A stretch of DNA of 64,000 nucleotides, taken from positions 41,527 to 105,526 of the forward strand of contig JAIXRN010000100.1 of assembly GCA_027485165.1 (NCBI GenBank), written 5' to 3'. This document shows, in pieces, positions 43,181 to 53,996 of the stretch. The first letter of the stretch is position 1, and each line of letters opens with the position of its first letter. The notes below the pieces were generated by a model. It saw nothing but the letters and a program-made list of their open reading frames with translations. It had not been told where the DNA came from and did not search any database. The translations under genes and the position numbers were made by a program. The DNA comes from Rubrivivax sp. (lineage in GTDB: Bacteria; Pseudomonadota; Gammaproteobacteria; Burkholderiales; Burkholderiaceae_C).

Positions 43181-44634
43181 ACTGGCCGCGCATCGTCGTG
43201 CTGTGGACGGACGCCGCCATCTGGGGCCTGGTGTTCGCCATCCTGGGCTATGTCCTGGCGGTGCTGCGCCGGCCCGACCGCGCAGCCACCTGGCAGCGGG
43301 TGTTTCGCGACGGGCCGGCGCTGGCTTCCAGCTTGGTGCTGCTGCTGTGCCTGGGTGTGACCTTGCTGGACAGCGTGCACTACCGTGAACAGCTGCCCCA
43401 GCCTGCCGGCGCGCCAGCCGGTGCGGCGCCGATCTACGACACCCGCACCCAGTCGTTATTGGACGCTGTGCTGGCCGACCTGCTGGCTGGCCGCGAAGCC
43501 ACCTATTCCCGGCCGCTGGCCTATGTGGGCTTCACCAAGGAATCGCTGCTGGTCGAAGGCGAGGTGCGCCGCGTGGCGCCACGCCTGCAGTTCGGCGGTG
43601 CCCACCTGGCCGACCCGGCCCGCGACTGGGCGGCCGACGTGGCGCAGCGCGCAGCGCAGGGCCTGGCCGTGGGTGCGGTGGCGGCGCTGGGCCTGAGCCT
43701 GGCGCTGCTGGCCGCGCTGGCGCGGGCCTGGCGCAGCCCTCTTGCAGTGGCCTGGGCGCGGGTGCGCGCGCGCCAGGGGCCGGTGCCCTGGCATGTGGCG
43801 CTGGCCACGATCTGGACCATTGCGCTGCTGGCTGGGCCCGCCACGGTACTGTCGGGCCCCTACCACCTGCTGGGCACCGACCTGACGGGCAACGACGTGC
43901 TGTACCAGAGCCTGAAGAGCATCCGCACCGCCTTCGTCATCGGCGCGCTGGCGACCGTGGCGACGCTGCCGCTGGCCGTCGCCCTGGGCCTGCTGGCCGG
44001 CTACTTCCGCGGCTGGGTCGACGAGGCCGTGCAGTACCTGTACACCGTGCTGTCGTCGGTGCCCAACGTGCTGCTGATCGCGGCCTGCGTGCTGATGGTG
44101 CAGGTCTATCTGGACAAGCACCCGGAACTGTTCGAAACCGCTGCCGAGCGCGCCGACATTAAGCTCTTCCTGTTGTGCCTGGTGCTGGGCGGCACGGGCT
44201 GGGCCGGGCTGTGCCGGCTGCTGCGCGCGGAAACACTGAAGTTGCGCGAACTGGACTACGTGCAGGCGGCGAATGCCTTCGGCGTGAGCGACACGCGCAT
44301 CCTGGTGCGCCATATCTTCCCGAACGTGGCGCACCTGATGCTGATCGTGACGGTGCTGGAGTTCTCGGCCCTGATCCTGTACGAAGCCGTGCTGTCGTAC
44401 GTCGGCGTGGGCGTGGACCCGTCGATGAACAGCTTCGGCGGCATGATCAACCTGGCCCGCAACGAAATGAGCCGCGACCCGCTGGTCTGGTGGTCTTTCG
44501 CATCGGCCTTCGGCTTCATGGTCACCCTGGTGCTGGCGGCCAACCTGTTCGCCGACGGCGTGCGCGACGCCTTCGACCCCAGGGCCGGCGTGACGCGGCG
44601 GCGGGTACCGAAACCGGCAGCAAAGGCGGGCTGA
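43177..44634 (+). CDS. ABC transporter permease (DppC/YejE-type), large
   Basis: A 485-residue permease, larger than usual DppC (about 300) owing to an N-terminal membrane part with a periplasmic loop (about 65-155) and a second hydrophobic pair before the canonical core. The core has GTDLTGNDVLYQSLKSIRTA (conserved DppC start), LRELDYVQAANAFGVSDTRI (EAA loop) and VGVGVDPSMNSFGGMI. This enlarged form resembles YejE. Overlaps the upstream permease and lies one base before the ATPase gene. Confidence 0.9.
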   Translation: MNWPRIVVLWTDAAIWGLVFAILGYVLAVLRRPDRAATWQRVFRDGPALASSLVLLLCLGVTLLDSVHYREQLPQPAGAPAGAAPIYDTRTQSLLDAVLADLLAGREATYSRPLAYVGFTKESLLVEGEVRRVAPRLQFGGAHLADPARDWAADVAQRAAQGLAVGAVAALGLSLALLAALARAWRSPLAVAWARVRARQGPVPWHVALATIWTIALLAGPATVLSGPYHLLGTDLTGNDVLYQSLKSIRTAFVIGALATVATLPLAVALGLLAGYFRGWVDEAVQYLYTVLSSVPNVLLIAACVLMVQVYLDKHPELFETAAERADIKLFLLCLVLGGTGWAGLCRLLRAETLKLRELDYVQAANAFGVSDTRILVRHIFPNVAHLMLIVTVLEFSALILYEAVLSYVGVGVDPSMNSFGGMINLARNEMSRDPLVWWSFASAFGFMVTLVLAANLFADGVRDAFDPRAGVTRRRVPKPAAKAG

Positions 44635-44635
44635 G

Positions 44636-46549
<1,914 letters not shown>

Positions 46550-46948
46550 GCCTTGGCCTCGCGCGTCCGTGCGACGGGCGCTTCGTCAGCGTCAAGACCC
46601 CCCAGACAAGCGGCGGTCGGTGGCGGATGGCAACAATCCGTTGTGTCATGCCAACGACGTGAAGTCGGAAGCCGCTCGGTCAGGAGCGAGGAAACCCTGA
46701 GGCTCTGGCCAGTTTGCCGGGGGCTGTTGACCGGCTGGCCAGTGCGCCTAGGCGAAAGTGGGGCGCGAGGCCCAAGGACGTCTCGCCAATTAGTGTTTAC
46801 CCGTAGGTTGCTGCGAATTCGCATGCCCCAACAATCAACCAATCAAGGTAGGCGAAGAAGCGTGCCAGGGTTGGTGGTCTGGTACGCGTCTTGCACCCAC
46901 TTTGCATCTTTGCCTGCGGGCATTTCTTCTTTGAGGAGCGGAGTCTTC
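46550..46948. other. Intergenic region upstream of the TonB receptor
   Basis: No gene is supported here; the receptor frame is open but has no family similarity before 46949. It holds a probable sigma-54 promoter at 46879-46895 and two CTGGCCAG palindromes at 46705-46712 and 46735-46742, exactly 30 bases (about three helical turns) apart, which could be an enhancer-type activator site. A GAGGAG ribosome-binding site sits 10 bases before the receptor start. Confidence 0.6.
46879..46895 (+). promoter_or_regulatory. Probable sigma-54 (-24/-12) promoter of the TonB receptor
   Basis: CTGGTACG-CGTC-TTGCA matches the RpoN consensus YTGGCACG-N4-TTGCW with one mismatch (T for C) and the required ten bases between GG and GC. 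It would give a 5' leader of about 45 bases before the ATG at 46949. No activator gene is adjacent. Confidence 0.5.
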
Positions 46949-49777
46949 ATGTTTAAGCGATCGAAAATCTGCAGCGGTGTGCTGTTGGCCCTGGGCGGGA
47001 CGCTCCTGGTGCCTGCAGCCCCATCATTCGCACAAACGGGCGCGGCCGAGCGTGTCGAGATCACGGGCTCTCGCATCAAGCGCATCGACTCGGAAACGTC
47101 CCAGCCCATCTTCACCCTGACGCGTCAGGACATTGAAGCCCAGGGTCTGACGTCCGTCGGTGACGTGATCCAGAACCTGTCCTCCAACGGTTCGGCCCTG
47201 AACTCCACGTTCAACAACGGCGGCAACGGTGAAACGCGGGTCAGCCTGCGTAACCTGGGGTCCAACCGCACCCTCGTGCTGGTCAACGGCAAGCGCTGGG
47301 TGGGTGGCACGGGCCTGGGTGGCGCGGTTGACTTGAACAGCATCCCGGCCACCGCCATCGACCGCATCGACGTGCTGAAGGACGGCGCATCGGTTACGTA
47401 CGGCTCTGACGCCATCGCTGGCGTGGTCAACATCGTGCTGCGCTCCGCCTTCGACGGCGCCGAAATCAACACGTTCTACGGCCAATACGACAAGGGCGAC
47501 GGCCTGAAGAAGTCGATCGACTTCACGATCGGCGCTTCGGGCAAGCGTGCGCGGGCGATGATCGCCGCAGGTTATGTCAAGGAAGAGCCGGTCAGCGCCG
47601 GTGCGCGCGACATCTCCGCAGTTCCGATCTTCGGCGTTTCGCCGGGTGTGTCGGGCAGCTCCACCACCCCGTTCGGTCGCTTTGCCGTGTGTAACGGCAC
47701 CTGGAACGCAACAGCCGGCACTTGTTCTGGTACCCAGACGCAGCCTGGCGGTGCAGCTGGTCAGTTCACCTACAACCCGGGTGCGACGGGCACTGCCTTC
47801 CGTCCGTACAACACGGCGACCGACGCTTACAACTTTGCGCCGGACAACTACCTGGTCACGCCGCAGGAGCGCATCTCCCTGTACGGCGGCGGCAGCTTCG
47901 ACATCACGGACGACATCCAGTTCTACGTTCGCGGCGTTTTCAACAACCGCAAGTCGTCGCAGCTGCTCGCAGCCATGCCCATCGTGCTGGGCACGGGCCC
48001 TGGGGCAGGCGTCATCGCCCGCACCCTGTCGATCAGCGCCAACAGCATCTACAACCCGTTCGGCCTGGATGTCGTGCGCATCCAGCGTCGCGCGACGGAA
48101 ACCGGTGGCCGTCAGTTCAATCAAGACGTGACGACCAGCGTGCTGCAGGTCGGCGTGAACGGCTCGACCACCATCGCCGACCGGTTTGTCTCTTGGGAAG
48201 TGGGCGCGACGTACGGCCGCAACCGCCAGAGCGACATCACCACGGGTCTGTTCAACGTGCCGGCACTGCGCGACGCGATTGGACCTTCCATGCTGGTGAA
48301 CGGCAACCCCATCTGCGTCAGAACGCCGGGTAACGCTGCAACGCAGATCGCCAACTGCGTGCCTATCAATCTTTTGGGCGCAGCCGGCAGCATCACCCCC
48401 GCCATGCTCGGGTACTCGACCTTCACAGCTCAGGACAACCTGGGCTATGAAATGAAGCATTACTTCGCCAACGTGTCGGCTGACCTGTTCAAGCTGCCCG
48501 CTGGTACCCTGGGCTTCGCTGCGGGTTTCGAGAAGCGCGACGAAAGCGGTTTCGATTCGCCTGACGCGCTGATCGCTTCCGGCAACACCACCGGCAACGC
48601 CCGTACGCCGACGTCTGGCGCCTACGATGTCTCAGAGGTATACGCGGAACTCGGCATTCCCCTGCTGAAGGATCTGCCGCTGGTCAAGAAGCTGGACCTG
48701 TCCCTTGCAGTGCGCAAGTCCGACTACAGCAACTTCGGCGACACCACGAACACGAAGGCCGGCCTGCGCTGGCAGGTTGTTCCCAGCTTCCTCGTCCGTG
48801 CGAACTGGTCTGAAGGCTTCCGCGCGCCGTCGGTCGCTGAATTGTTCCAGGGTGCTGCCGATAGCTTCCAGTCGATTGCTGACCCCTGCGCCAGCCCGCC
48901 GCTGGGTGGGTACGCCACCCTGACGGCTGAGCAGCGTGCACGCTGCACGGCACAAGGTGTTCCGACCGGCGGCTACGACCAGGGCAACACCCAGATCCGT
49001 ATCACTGTGGGCGGCAACCCCAACCTGAAGCCCGAAACCTCGGTCACCACGACCGTTGGTTTCGTCTTCGCTCCGGAAATGCTGCCGGGCTTCGACGTGT
49101 CGGTCGACTGGTGGAAGATTGAGCTGGAGAACGGCATCAGCAGCGTCAGCGGTCAGGGCATCCTGAACCGGTGCATCCGTGAAGGGCAGGCAGGCGCTTG
49201 CGGACTCTTCACGCGCGGCGCAGGCGGCACGATCAACTCCCTGTTGTCGGCTGACCTGAACTTCACGTCCAACACGCTGGAAGGCTTCGACGTCACGGCA
49301 AACTACAAGTTCCCGAAGACGTCCTTCGGCAACTTTGCAGTCAGCGCCGACCTGGTGTACATGAAGAAGTACCTGGACTCCGACGGTGTCAACCTGATCG
49401 GCCAGTATTTCGATCGTGACAACTACTGGCGTACCCGTCTGAACACGCAGATTCGTTGGGACATGGGTAACTTCGGTGCCACGCTGGCTTCACGCTACTA
49501 CTCGAAGCAGATCGAGGAGTGCTTCAACCCCGGCGCATTCGGGGTGCCGAACCTGTGCTCCGACCCTGCAAACGAGACGAACGAGTTCAAGGCGAAGCTC
49601 TACAACGATCTGTCGGTCTTCTACAAGACCCCCTGGAAGGGTCGCGTGACGGTCGGCGTGAACAACGTGTTCGATGTGAAGCCGCCTGTTTCGTACTCCA
49701 CGTTTGCCAACAGCTTCGACCCGCAGTACGAGATTCCCGGTCGTTTCGTTTACCTGCGTTATTCGCAGTCGTTCTAA
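46949..49777 (+). CDS. TonB-dependent outer-membrane receptor
   Basis: A 942-residue receptor. Signal peptide about 1-29 (ending SFAQ), then AERVEITGSRIKRIDSETSQ (plug start), DVIQNLSSNGSALNSTF and LVNGKRWVG of the plug, then a long beta-barrel ending VYLRYSQSF with the terminal Phe needed for Bam assembly. The subfamily resembles those near SapC/oxygenase genes in Caulobacterales and Xanthomonadales. Codons such as GGT, CGT, TCC and GCT are commoner than elsewhere, suggesting high expression. Start is fixed by the signal peptide and the GAGGAG site. Confidence 0.93.
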   Translation: MFKRSKICSGVLLALGGTLLVPAAPSFAQTGAAERVEITGSRIKRIDSETSQPIFTLTRQDIEAQGLTSVGDVIQNLSSNGSALNSTFNNGGNGETRVSLRNLGSNRTLVLVNGKRWVGGTGLGGAVDLNSIPATAIDRIDVLKDGASVTYGSDAIAGVVNIVLRSAFDGAEINTFYGQYDKGDGLKKSIDFTIGASGKRARAMIAAGYVKEEPVSAGARDISAVPIFGVSPGVSGSSTTPFGRFAVCNGTWNATAGTCSGTQTQPGGAAGQFTYNPGATGTAFRPYNTATDAYNFAPDNYLVTPQERISLYGGGSFDITDDIQFYVRGVFNNRKSSQLLAAMPIVLGTGPGAGVIARTLSISANSIYNPFGLDVVRIQRRATETGGRQFNQDVTTSVLQVGVNGSTTIADRFVSWEVGATYGRNRQSDITTGLFNVPALRDAIGPSMLVNGNPICVRTPGNAATQIANCVPINLLGAAGSITPAMLGYSTFTAQDNLGYEMKHYFANVSADLFKLPAGTLGFAAGFEKRDESGFDSPDALIASGNTTGNARTPTSGAYDVSEVYAELGIPLLKDLPLVKKLDLSLAVRKSDYSNFGDTTNTKAGLRWQVVPSFLVRANWSEGFRAPSVAELFQGAADSFQSIADPCASPPLGGYATLTAEQRARCTAQGVPTGGYDQGNTQIRITVGGNPNLKPETSVTTTVGFVFAPEMLPGFDVSVDWWKIELENGISSVSGQGILNRCIREGQAGACGLFTRGAGGTINSLLSADLNFTSNTLEGFDVTANYKFPKTSFGNFAVSADLVYMKKYLDSDGVNLIGQYFDRDNYWRTRLNTQIRWDMGNFGATLASRYYSKQIEECFNPGAFGVPNLCSDPANETNEFKAKLYNDLSVFYKTPWKGRVTVGVNNVFDVKPPVSYSTFANSFDPQYEIPGRFVYLRYSQSF

Positions 49778-49834
49778 TCTGATGTGAACCCGCTTCAGCG
49801 CCCGCGCGTCAGCGCGTTGGCGCCGGGGCTCAAT

Positions 49835-49865
49835 AAGGGCGGTCCGCAAGGGCCGCCCTTTTTTT
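49835..49865 (+). terminator. Rho-independent terminator after the TonB receptor
   Basis: An 11-bp stem (AAGGGCGGTCC with GGGCCGCCCTT, one T-G wobble) closes a GCAA tetraloop and runs into seven Ts. It lies 58 bases after the receptor stop and is the strongest intrinsic terminator seen in the window. Confidence 0.93.
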
Positions 49866-49928
49866 CTTTAGCATGCACATTCGAACAATTGAATGCGGGC
49901 CGTTCGACGGAACGCGCCACAGCCACTC

Positions 49929-51743
49929 ATGAGCCTGACTCGCGACCAGGAGGCTGACCTTTGGGCAGCACGCGCGCACCACGCGCTGCAGCTTGGGGAA
50001 CTGGCTGCCGCCTCGGTGGCCTGCCAGCGGGCGTTGGCTTTGCGTCCTCGCCACGGCCTGGCCCAGCTGGCCGTGGCGCACTGGTGGCATGCCAGTGGTC
50101 GCCCTGCAGACGCGCGTCGACAGCTGGAGCAGATCATGCAAGCCGGGGGCATGGCGGTGCAGGCCTGGCTGCAACTGGCAGCCATGTGCGAGAAGCTGGA
50201 ATGCCCGGAAGTCGCAGCGCAGGGCTTGATCCGGGCGACGGTGGAACACCCACGGGTGGCGTCCGTCCATGCGGCACTCGCTGGGGTGTTATGCGGGCTG
50301 GGTCGCACAGACGAGGCTTCTGATGCCGTGCAGCAGGCGTTGGCTCTGACCCCAGCGCCCGACGCCAAGCTCTGGGCGCTGAAGGCGTCGATCGATGACG
50401 ATGCGGGTCGCCTTGTGGATGCATTGCAGGCGCTGGACGCCGCTCTGGCAATCAGTCCTGACGACGCCAAGCTGGTCCATAACCGTGCCCTGGTGCACCA
50501 CAAGCTGGGCTTCCACGGGCAGTCGTTGCAGGGGTACCAGCGAGCGCTCGAACTGGGTGCCGATTCACCCGAGGTCCACTACAACCTGGGCAACGTGCTG
50601 CAACACCTGGGTCGACTGGAAGATGCCGCAGGCGCTTACCGCGCGGCCATCGCGCGGTCAGGCGAACACCTGCTGGCCCATGGCGATCTGTTGCGTCTGT
50701 TGTGGCGCAGTGGCGATGGCCAGCCGGATGCCGACCTGAGATCGGCCATCGCGCGGTACCCGCGTGCTGTGCAGCTGCGCACCGTGTTGGCTGAGTTTCT
50801 GCTGCGTGCCGGACGCCATGAGCAAAGCGCAGAACAGTACGCAGCGGTTTTGCGAATCGAAGATTCCGCCAGCCACCACAACGGTTTGGGACGGTGCTTC
50901 CTGAAGATGGACCAGGCCGCGCTGGCCCTGCGTCACTTGCGCCTTGCTGTGGCCATGGAGCCCGATCAACCGGCGTGGCATCTCGGTCTGGCTGCTGCGT
51001 TGCTGGCGGGCGGTGATGCGCAGGCTGCACTCGAGTCGGCAACCAGGGCCTTGCACTTGCGGCCAATGGATCAGTACGCCCTGGCCCTGCGGGCTAGGGC
51101 CTCGATCGCGCTGGGCGGTGACGACCCGGCCAGCCTGCACCGCAGCCGACCCTGGGTACACACCGTCGACCTGGGCTCCAACCTGGGTGTGGGCCCTGAG
51201 CTGGCCGCAGCGTTGCGGCTGGACCTGCGGGCCTTGCATCGGGACAGGCGCGAGCCTGTCGATCAAAGCCTACGCCTGGGCACGCAGACACTGGGGCAGT
51301 TGTTTGACCAGCACGAAGGCTCGATTCGCGCTCTTCGTCAGAGCCTGGCACAGGCGGTGGACAGCTGGGTCGGTGCTCTGCCGCGTGACGCGGCGAGTCC
51401 GTTCCTGGCCAGGGCGGGGCAGGGCTGGCGGTTTTCGGACTCCTGGTCGTCCCTGCTGCGTGAGGGCGGCAATCATGTCGACCATGTACACCCGCACGGG
51501 TGGATCAGCGGCGTGTGCTATCTGGATGTGCCGCAGGCTTGCCAGGACCCGGTCGCGCAGCAGGGCTGGCTGCAATTCGGTCGGTGTGAATTCGACGCCC
51601 GGCTGGGCCAGACAGAAGGTCTGACGGTCCAGCCCATTCCAGGCCGCGTGGTTCTGTTTCCTTCTTACCTTTGGCACGGCACCGTTCCTTTCCACACAGC
51701 GGAAGAACGGTTGACCGTCGCCTTTGACCTTTTGCCGGCCTGA
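49929..51743 (+). CDS. TPR-repeat protein with C-terminal 2OG-Fe(II) oxygenase-like domain
   Basis: A 604-residue protein. Residues about 10-400 are tandem TPR helices (for example HYNLGNVLQHLGRLEDAAGA and LRHLRLAVAMEPDQPAWHLG). The last 150 residues resemble the putative 2OG-Fe(II) oxygenase of PF13759: NHVDHVHPHGWISGVCYLD with possible iron His ligands, and VVLFPSYLWHGTVPF with the distal His followed by RLTVAFDL. ATG at 49929 is preferred over one 12 codons earlier. It may hydroxylate a peptide or small substrate bound by the TPR scaffold; not proven. Confidence 0.83.
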   Translation: MSLTRDQEADLWAARAHHALQLGELAAASVACQRALALRPRHGLAQLAVAHWWHASGRPADARRQLEQIMQAGGMAVQAWLQLAAMCEKLECPEVAAQGLIRATVEHPRVASVHAALAGVLCGLGRTDEASDAVQQALALTPAPDAKLWALKASIDDDAGRLVDALQALDAALAISPDDAKLVHNRALVHHKLGFHGQSLQGYQRALELGADSPEVHYNLGNVLQHLGRLEDAAGAYRAAIARSGEHLLAHGDLLRLLWRSGDGQPDADLRSAIARYPRAVQLRTVLAEFLLRAGRHEQSAEQYAAVLRIEDSASHHNGLGRCFLKMDQAALALRHLRLAVAMEPDQPAWHLGLAAALLAGGDAQAALESATRALHLRPMDQYALALRARASIALGGDDPASLHRSRPWVHTVDLGSNLGVGPELAAALRLDLRALHRDRREPVDQSLRLGTQTLGQLFDQHEGSIRALRQSLAQAVDSWVGALPRDAASPFLARAGQGWRFSDSWSSLLREGGNHVDHVHPHGWISGVCYLDVPQACQDPVAQQGWLQFGRCEFDARLGQTEGLTVQPIPGRVVLFPSYLWHGTVPFHTAEERLTVAFDLLPA

Positions 51744-51765
51744 CAGCCGACTGGCGGATGAATCC

Positions 51766-52359
51766 ATGGACAACCTGACGCAACGATCGCCGAACTTCCA
51801 GGATGGCGGTCGCATGCAACTCATTGACGACGCCCGCTTGGTCGTCTTCGACGACCTGTTGCCCACCGCCGACTTGTTGAAGCTCTACAGCGCAATCCAG
51901 AAGTCAGGCTTCACGCGCACGGAGATGGCCACACCCGAAACGGCAGAGTACCGCCACTGGGTTTCAGAGATACCGGTGGCTTCGCTCAGCAGCTTGCCCG
52001 TTTACGCGCTGACCCTGCGGGCCGTGGCGGCGCTGGAGCCTCAGCGTAGCTGCAGACCGTATCGCAGCTACGTCAACGCATCGCAGCATGGCGATGTCCT
52101 GTTCAGTCATCGCGATTGCGCACCGGGCGCACGAGAACTGACAGCGCTTTGGTACATCTGCGACAAGTGGCTGGCGGACTGGGCTGGCGAAACCGTGTTC
52201 ATCGACGCCGCCGGAGAGTTGGCGGCGAGCGTGCTCCCGCGACCTGGCCGGCTGGTGATCTTCGATGGGCATGTCTTGCACGCCGGTCGGCCGCCCAGCC
52301 GTGTCTGCCCGCTCACCCGCTACACCCTGGCCATCAAGCTCGAGTCGATGCCAGGGTAG
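51766..52359 (+). CDS. 2OG-Fe(II) oxygenase-like protein (prolyl-4-hydroxylase type)
   Basis: A 197-residue double-stranded beta-helix protein. Likely iron triad: His-x-Asp in FSHRDCAPG and the distal His in FDGHVLHAGRPPSR, followed by TRYTLAIKLES as in P4H-like proteins (with Arg for 2OG binding). ATG at 51766, 23 bases after the TPR-oxygenase gene, or Met17 further in. Two oxygenase-like genes in a row, both after an outer-membrane receptor, suggests they act on the imported compound or on a surface peptide; the substrate is unknown. Confidence 0.8.
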   Translation: MDNLTQRSPNFQDGGRMQLIDDARLVVFDDLLPTADLLKLYSAIQKSGFTRTEMATPETAEYRHWVSEIPVASLSSLPVYALTLRAVAALEPQRSCRPYRSYVNASQHGDVLFSHRDCAPGARELTALWYICDKWLADWAGETVFIDAAGELAASVLPRPGRLVIFDGHVLHAGRPPSRVCPLTRYTLAIKLESMPG

Positions 52360-52413
52360 GCATCAGACGGTGCGAACTCGGGCTTTCCGGCCCGCAATGC
52401 ACATCTGGGCTGA

Positions 52414-53172
52414 TTACTTCGGCGCCAGCCGGATGGCGCCGTCCAGCCGGATGACTTCGCCGTTGAGCATGTCGTTTTCGATGATGTGCTTCACCAGCTT
52501 GGCGTAGTCGGCCGGTGTGCCCAGCCGGCTGGGGAAGGGCACGCTGGCAGCCAGCGCGTCCTGCACGTCCTGCGGCATGCCGAACATCATGGGCGTGCCG
52601 AAGATGCCGGGGGCGATCGTCATGTTGCGGATGCCGTTGCGGGCCAGGTCGCGCGCAATGGGCAGGGTCATGCCGACGATGCCGCCTTTGCTGGCGCTGT
52701 AGGCCGCCTGGCCGATCTGCCCGTCGTAGGCGGCCACGCTGGCGGTGCTGATCATCACGCCGCGTTCGCCAGTGGCTTCGGGCGTGTTCTTGGCCATGGC
52801 CTCAGAAGCCAGGCGGATCATGTTGAAGCTGCCCACCAGGTTCACGCTGATGCACTTGGTGAACGTGGCCAGCGGGTGCGCGCCGTCGCGGCCCACGGTC
52901 TTCACCGCGGGGGCGATGCCGGCGCAGTTCACCAGGCCCATCAGCTTGCCCAGGCCCAGGGCCGCAACCACCGCCGCCTGGCCGTCGGCTTCCTGGCTGA
53001 CGTCGCACTTGATGAAGACGCCGCCGATGTCGGTTGCCACGGTCTGGCCGCGTTCTTCCTGCAGGTCGGCGACCACGACCTTCGCGCCGTGGGCGGCCAA
53101 CATGCGTGCCGTGCCTTCGCCCAGGCCCGAAGCGCCGCCGGTGACGATGAAAACCTTGCCTGCGATGTCCAC
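52414..53172 (-). CDS. SDR-family 3-hydroxyacyl-CoA dehydrogenase-like protein
   Basis: Classical SDR of 252 residues from a GTG start. NAD site VTGGASGLGEGTARML, catalytic Ser in MISTASVAAYDG, Tyr-x3-Lys as YSASKGG, and PGIFGTPMM at the substrate side, as in type-II (HSD17B10) 3-hydroxyacyl-CoA dehydrogenases. It would oxidise 3-hydroxyacyl-CoA in fatty-acid or branched-chain catabolism. Sits next to adk on the same strand, 51 bases apart; such a neighbour is common in Burkholderiales. Confidence 0.9.
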   Translation of the reverse strand: MDIAGKVFIVTGGASGLGEGTARMLAAHGAKVVVADLQEERGQTVATDIGGVFIKCDVSQEADGQAAVVAALGLGKLMGLVNCAGIAPAVKTVGRDGAHPLATFTKCISVNLVGSFNMIRLASEAMAKNTPEATGERGVMISTASVAAYDGQIGQAAYSASKGGIVGMTLPIARDLARNGIRNMTIAPGIFGTPMMFGMPQDVQDALAASVPFPSRLGTPADYAKLVKHIIENDMLNGEVIRLDGAIRLAPK

Positions 53173-53223
53173 TTGCCGTTTCCTTGCCTGGTCTGGTTTT
53201 GCCTTGCCTTGCCTTGCTCTGGT

Positions 53224-53880
53224 TCAGCCCGCCAGGGCCGTCATCACACGCCCGGTGATGTCTTCCACCGTGCCGGTGCCACTGATGCGCGCGCAGCGCG
53301 GGGCCTGCGCGTCGCCTGATGCCGCCCACTGCGCGTAATACGCCACCAGCGGCCGGGTCTGGCTTTCGTAGACGTCCAGGCGCTTGCGCACCGTCGTTTC
53401 CTTGTCGTCATCGCGCTGAATCAGCGCATCGCCGGTCTCGTCGTCCAGGCCGGCCACCTTCGGCGGCTTGAACCGGGTGTGGTAGCTGCGGCCGGATGGG
53501 ATGTGAAACAGACGGCCGCTCATGCGTTCGATGATGGCGTCGTAGGGCACGTCGATTTCCAGCACGACGTCCAGCTTCACGCCCGCATGCTTCATGGCAT
53601 CGGCCTGGGGGATGGTGCGCGGGAAGCCGTCGAACAGAAAGCCATTGGCGCAATCGGGCTGCGTGATGCGTTCCTTCACCAGGCCGATGATGATGTCGTC
53701 GCTGACCAGGCCGCCGGCGTCCATGACCTTCTTCGCTTCCACGCCCAGCGGCGTACCCGCCTTCACCGCGGCGCGCAGCATGTCGCCGGTGCTGATCTGC
53801 GGGATGCCGAACTTCTGGCAGATGAACGTCGCTTGCGTGCCTTTGCCGGCCCCCGGTGCGCCCAGAAGAATCAATCGCAT
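53224..53880 (-). CDS. adk: Adenylate kinase
   Basis: Catalyses ATP + AMP to 2 ADP in the cytoplasm. The 218-residue protein has the P-loop MRLILLGAPGAGKGTQATFI, AMP-binding ISTGDMLRAAV, NGFLFDGFPRTIPQAD and the long-form LID (HIPSGRSYHTRFKPPK) without the zinc cysteines, as in Gram-negatives. Length is normal. It belongs to the adk-kdsB-Trm112-lpxK block. Confidence 0.97.
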   Translation of the reverse strand: MRLILLGAPGAGKGTQATFICQKFGIPQISTGDMLRAAVKAGTPLGVEAKKVMDAGGLVSDDIIIGLVKERITQPDCANGFLFDGFPRTIPQADAMKHAGVKLDVVLEIDVPYDAIIERMSGRLFHIPSGRSYHTRFKPPKVAGLDDETGDALIQRDDDKETTVRKRLDVYESQTRPLVAYYAQWAASGDAQAPRCARISGTGTVEDITGRVMTALAG

Positions 53881-53943
53881 GGAATCCTCGCGTGTCTCGT
53901 TGTCGTGGCGCGCGCTGATGGCTGCATCGATGTCACGCCTTGG

Positions 53944-53955
53944 TCTCAATTGAGA
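53944..53955. promoter_or_regulatory. Palindrome upstream of adk
   Basis: TCTCAATTGAGA is a perfect 12-base palindrome in the 116-base gap between kdsB and adk. It could be a regulator site or part of the adk promoter; no known consensus is matched with confidence. Confidence 0.3.
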
Positions 53956-53996
53956 ATAGCACGCGCTCCCTCGCAGGAAGCTGACGCCAGGCCCTC

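Noticed and set aside
46553..46948. N-terminal extension of the TonB receptor by 132 codons
   Set aside because: The signal peptide starts at 46949 with a good ribosome-binding site; the extension has no similarity pattern and contains the promoter.
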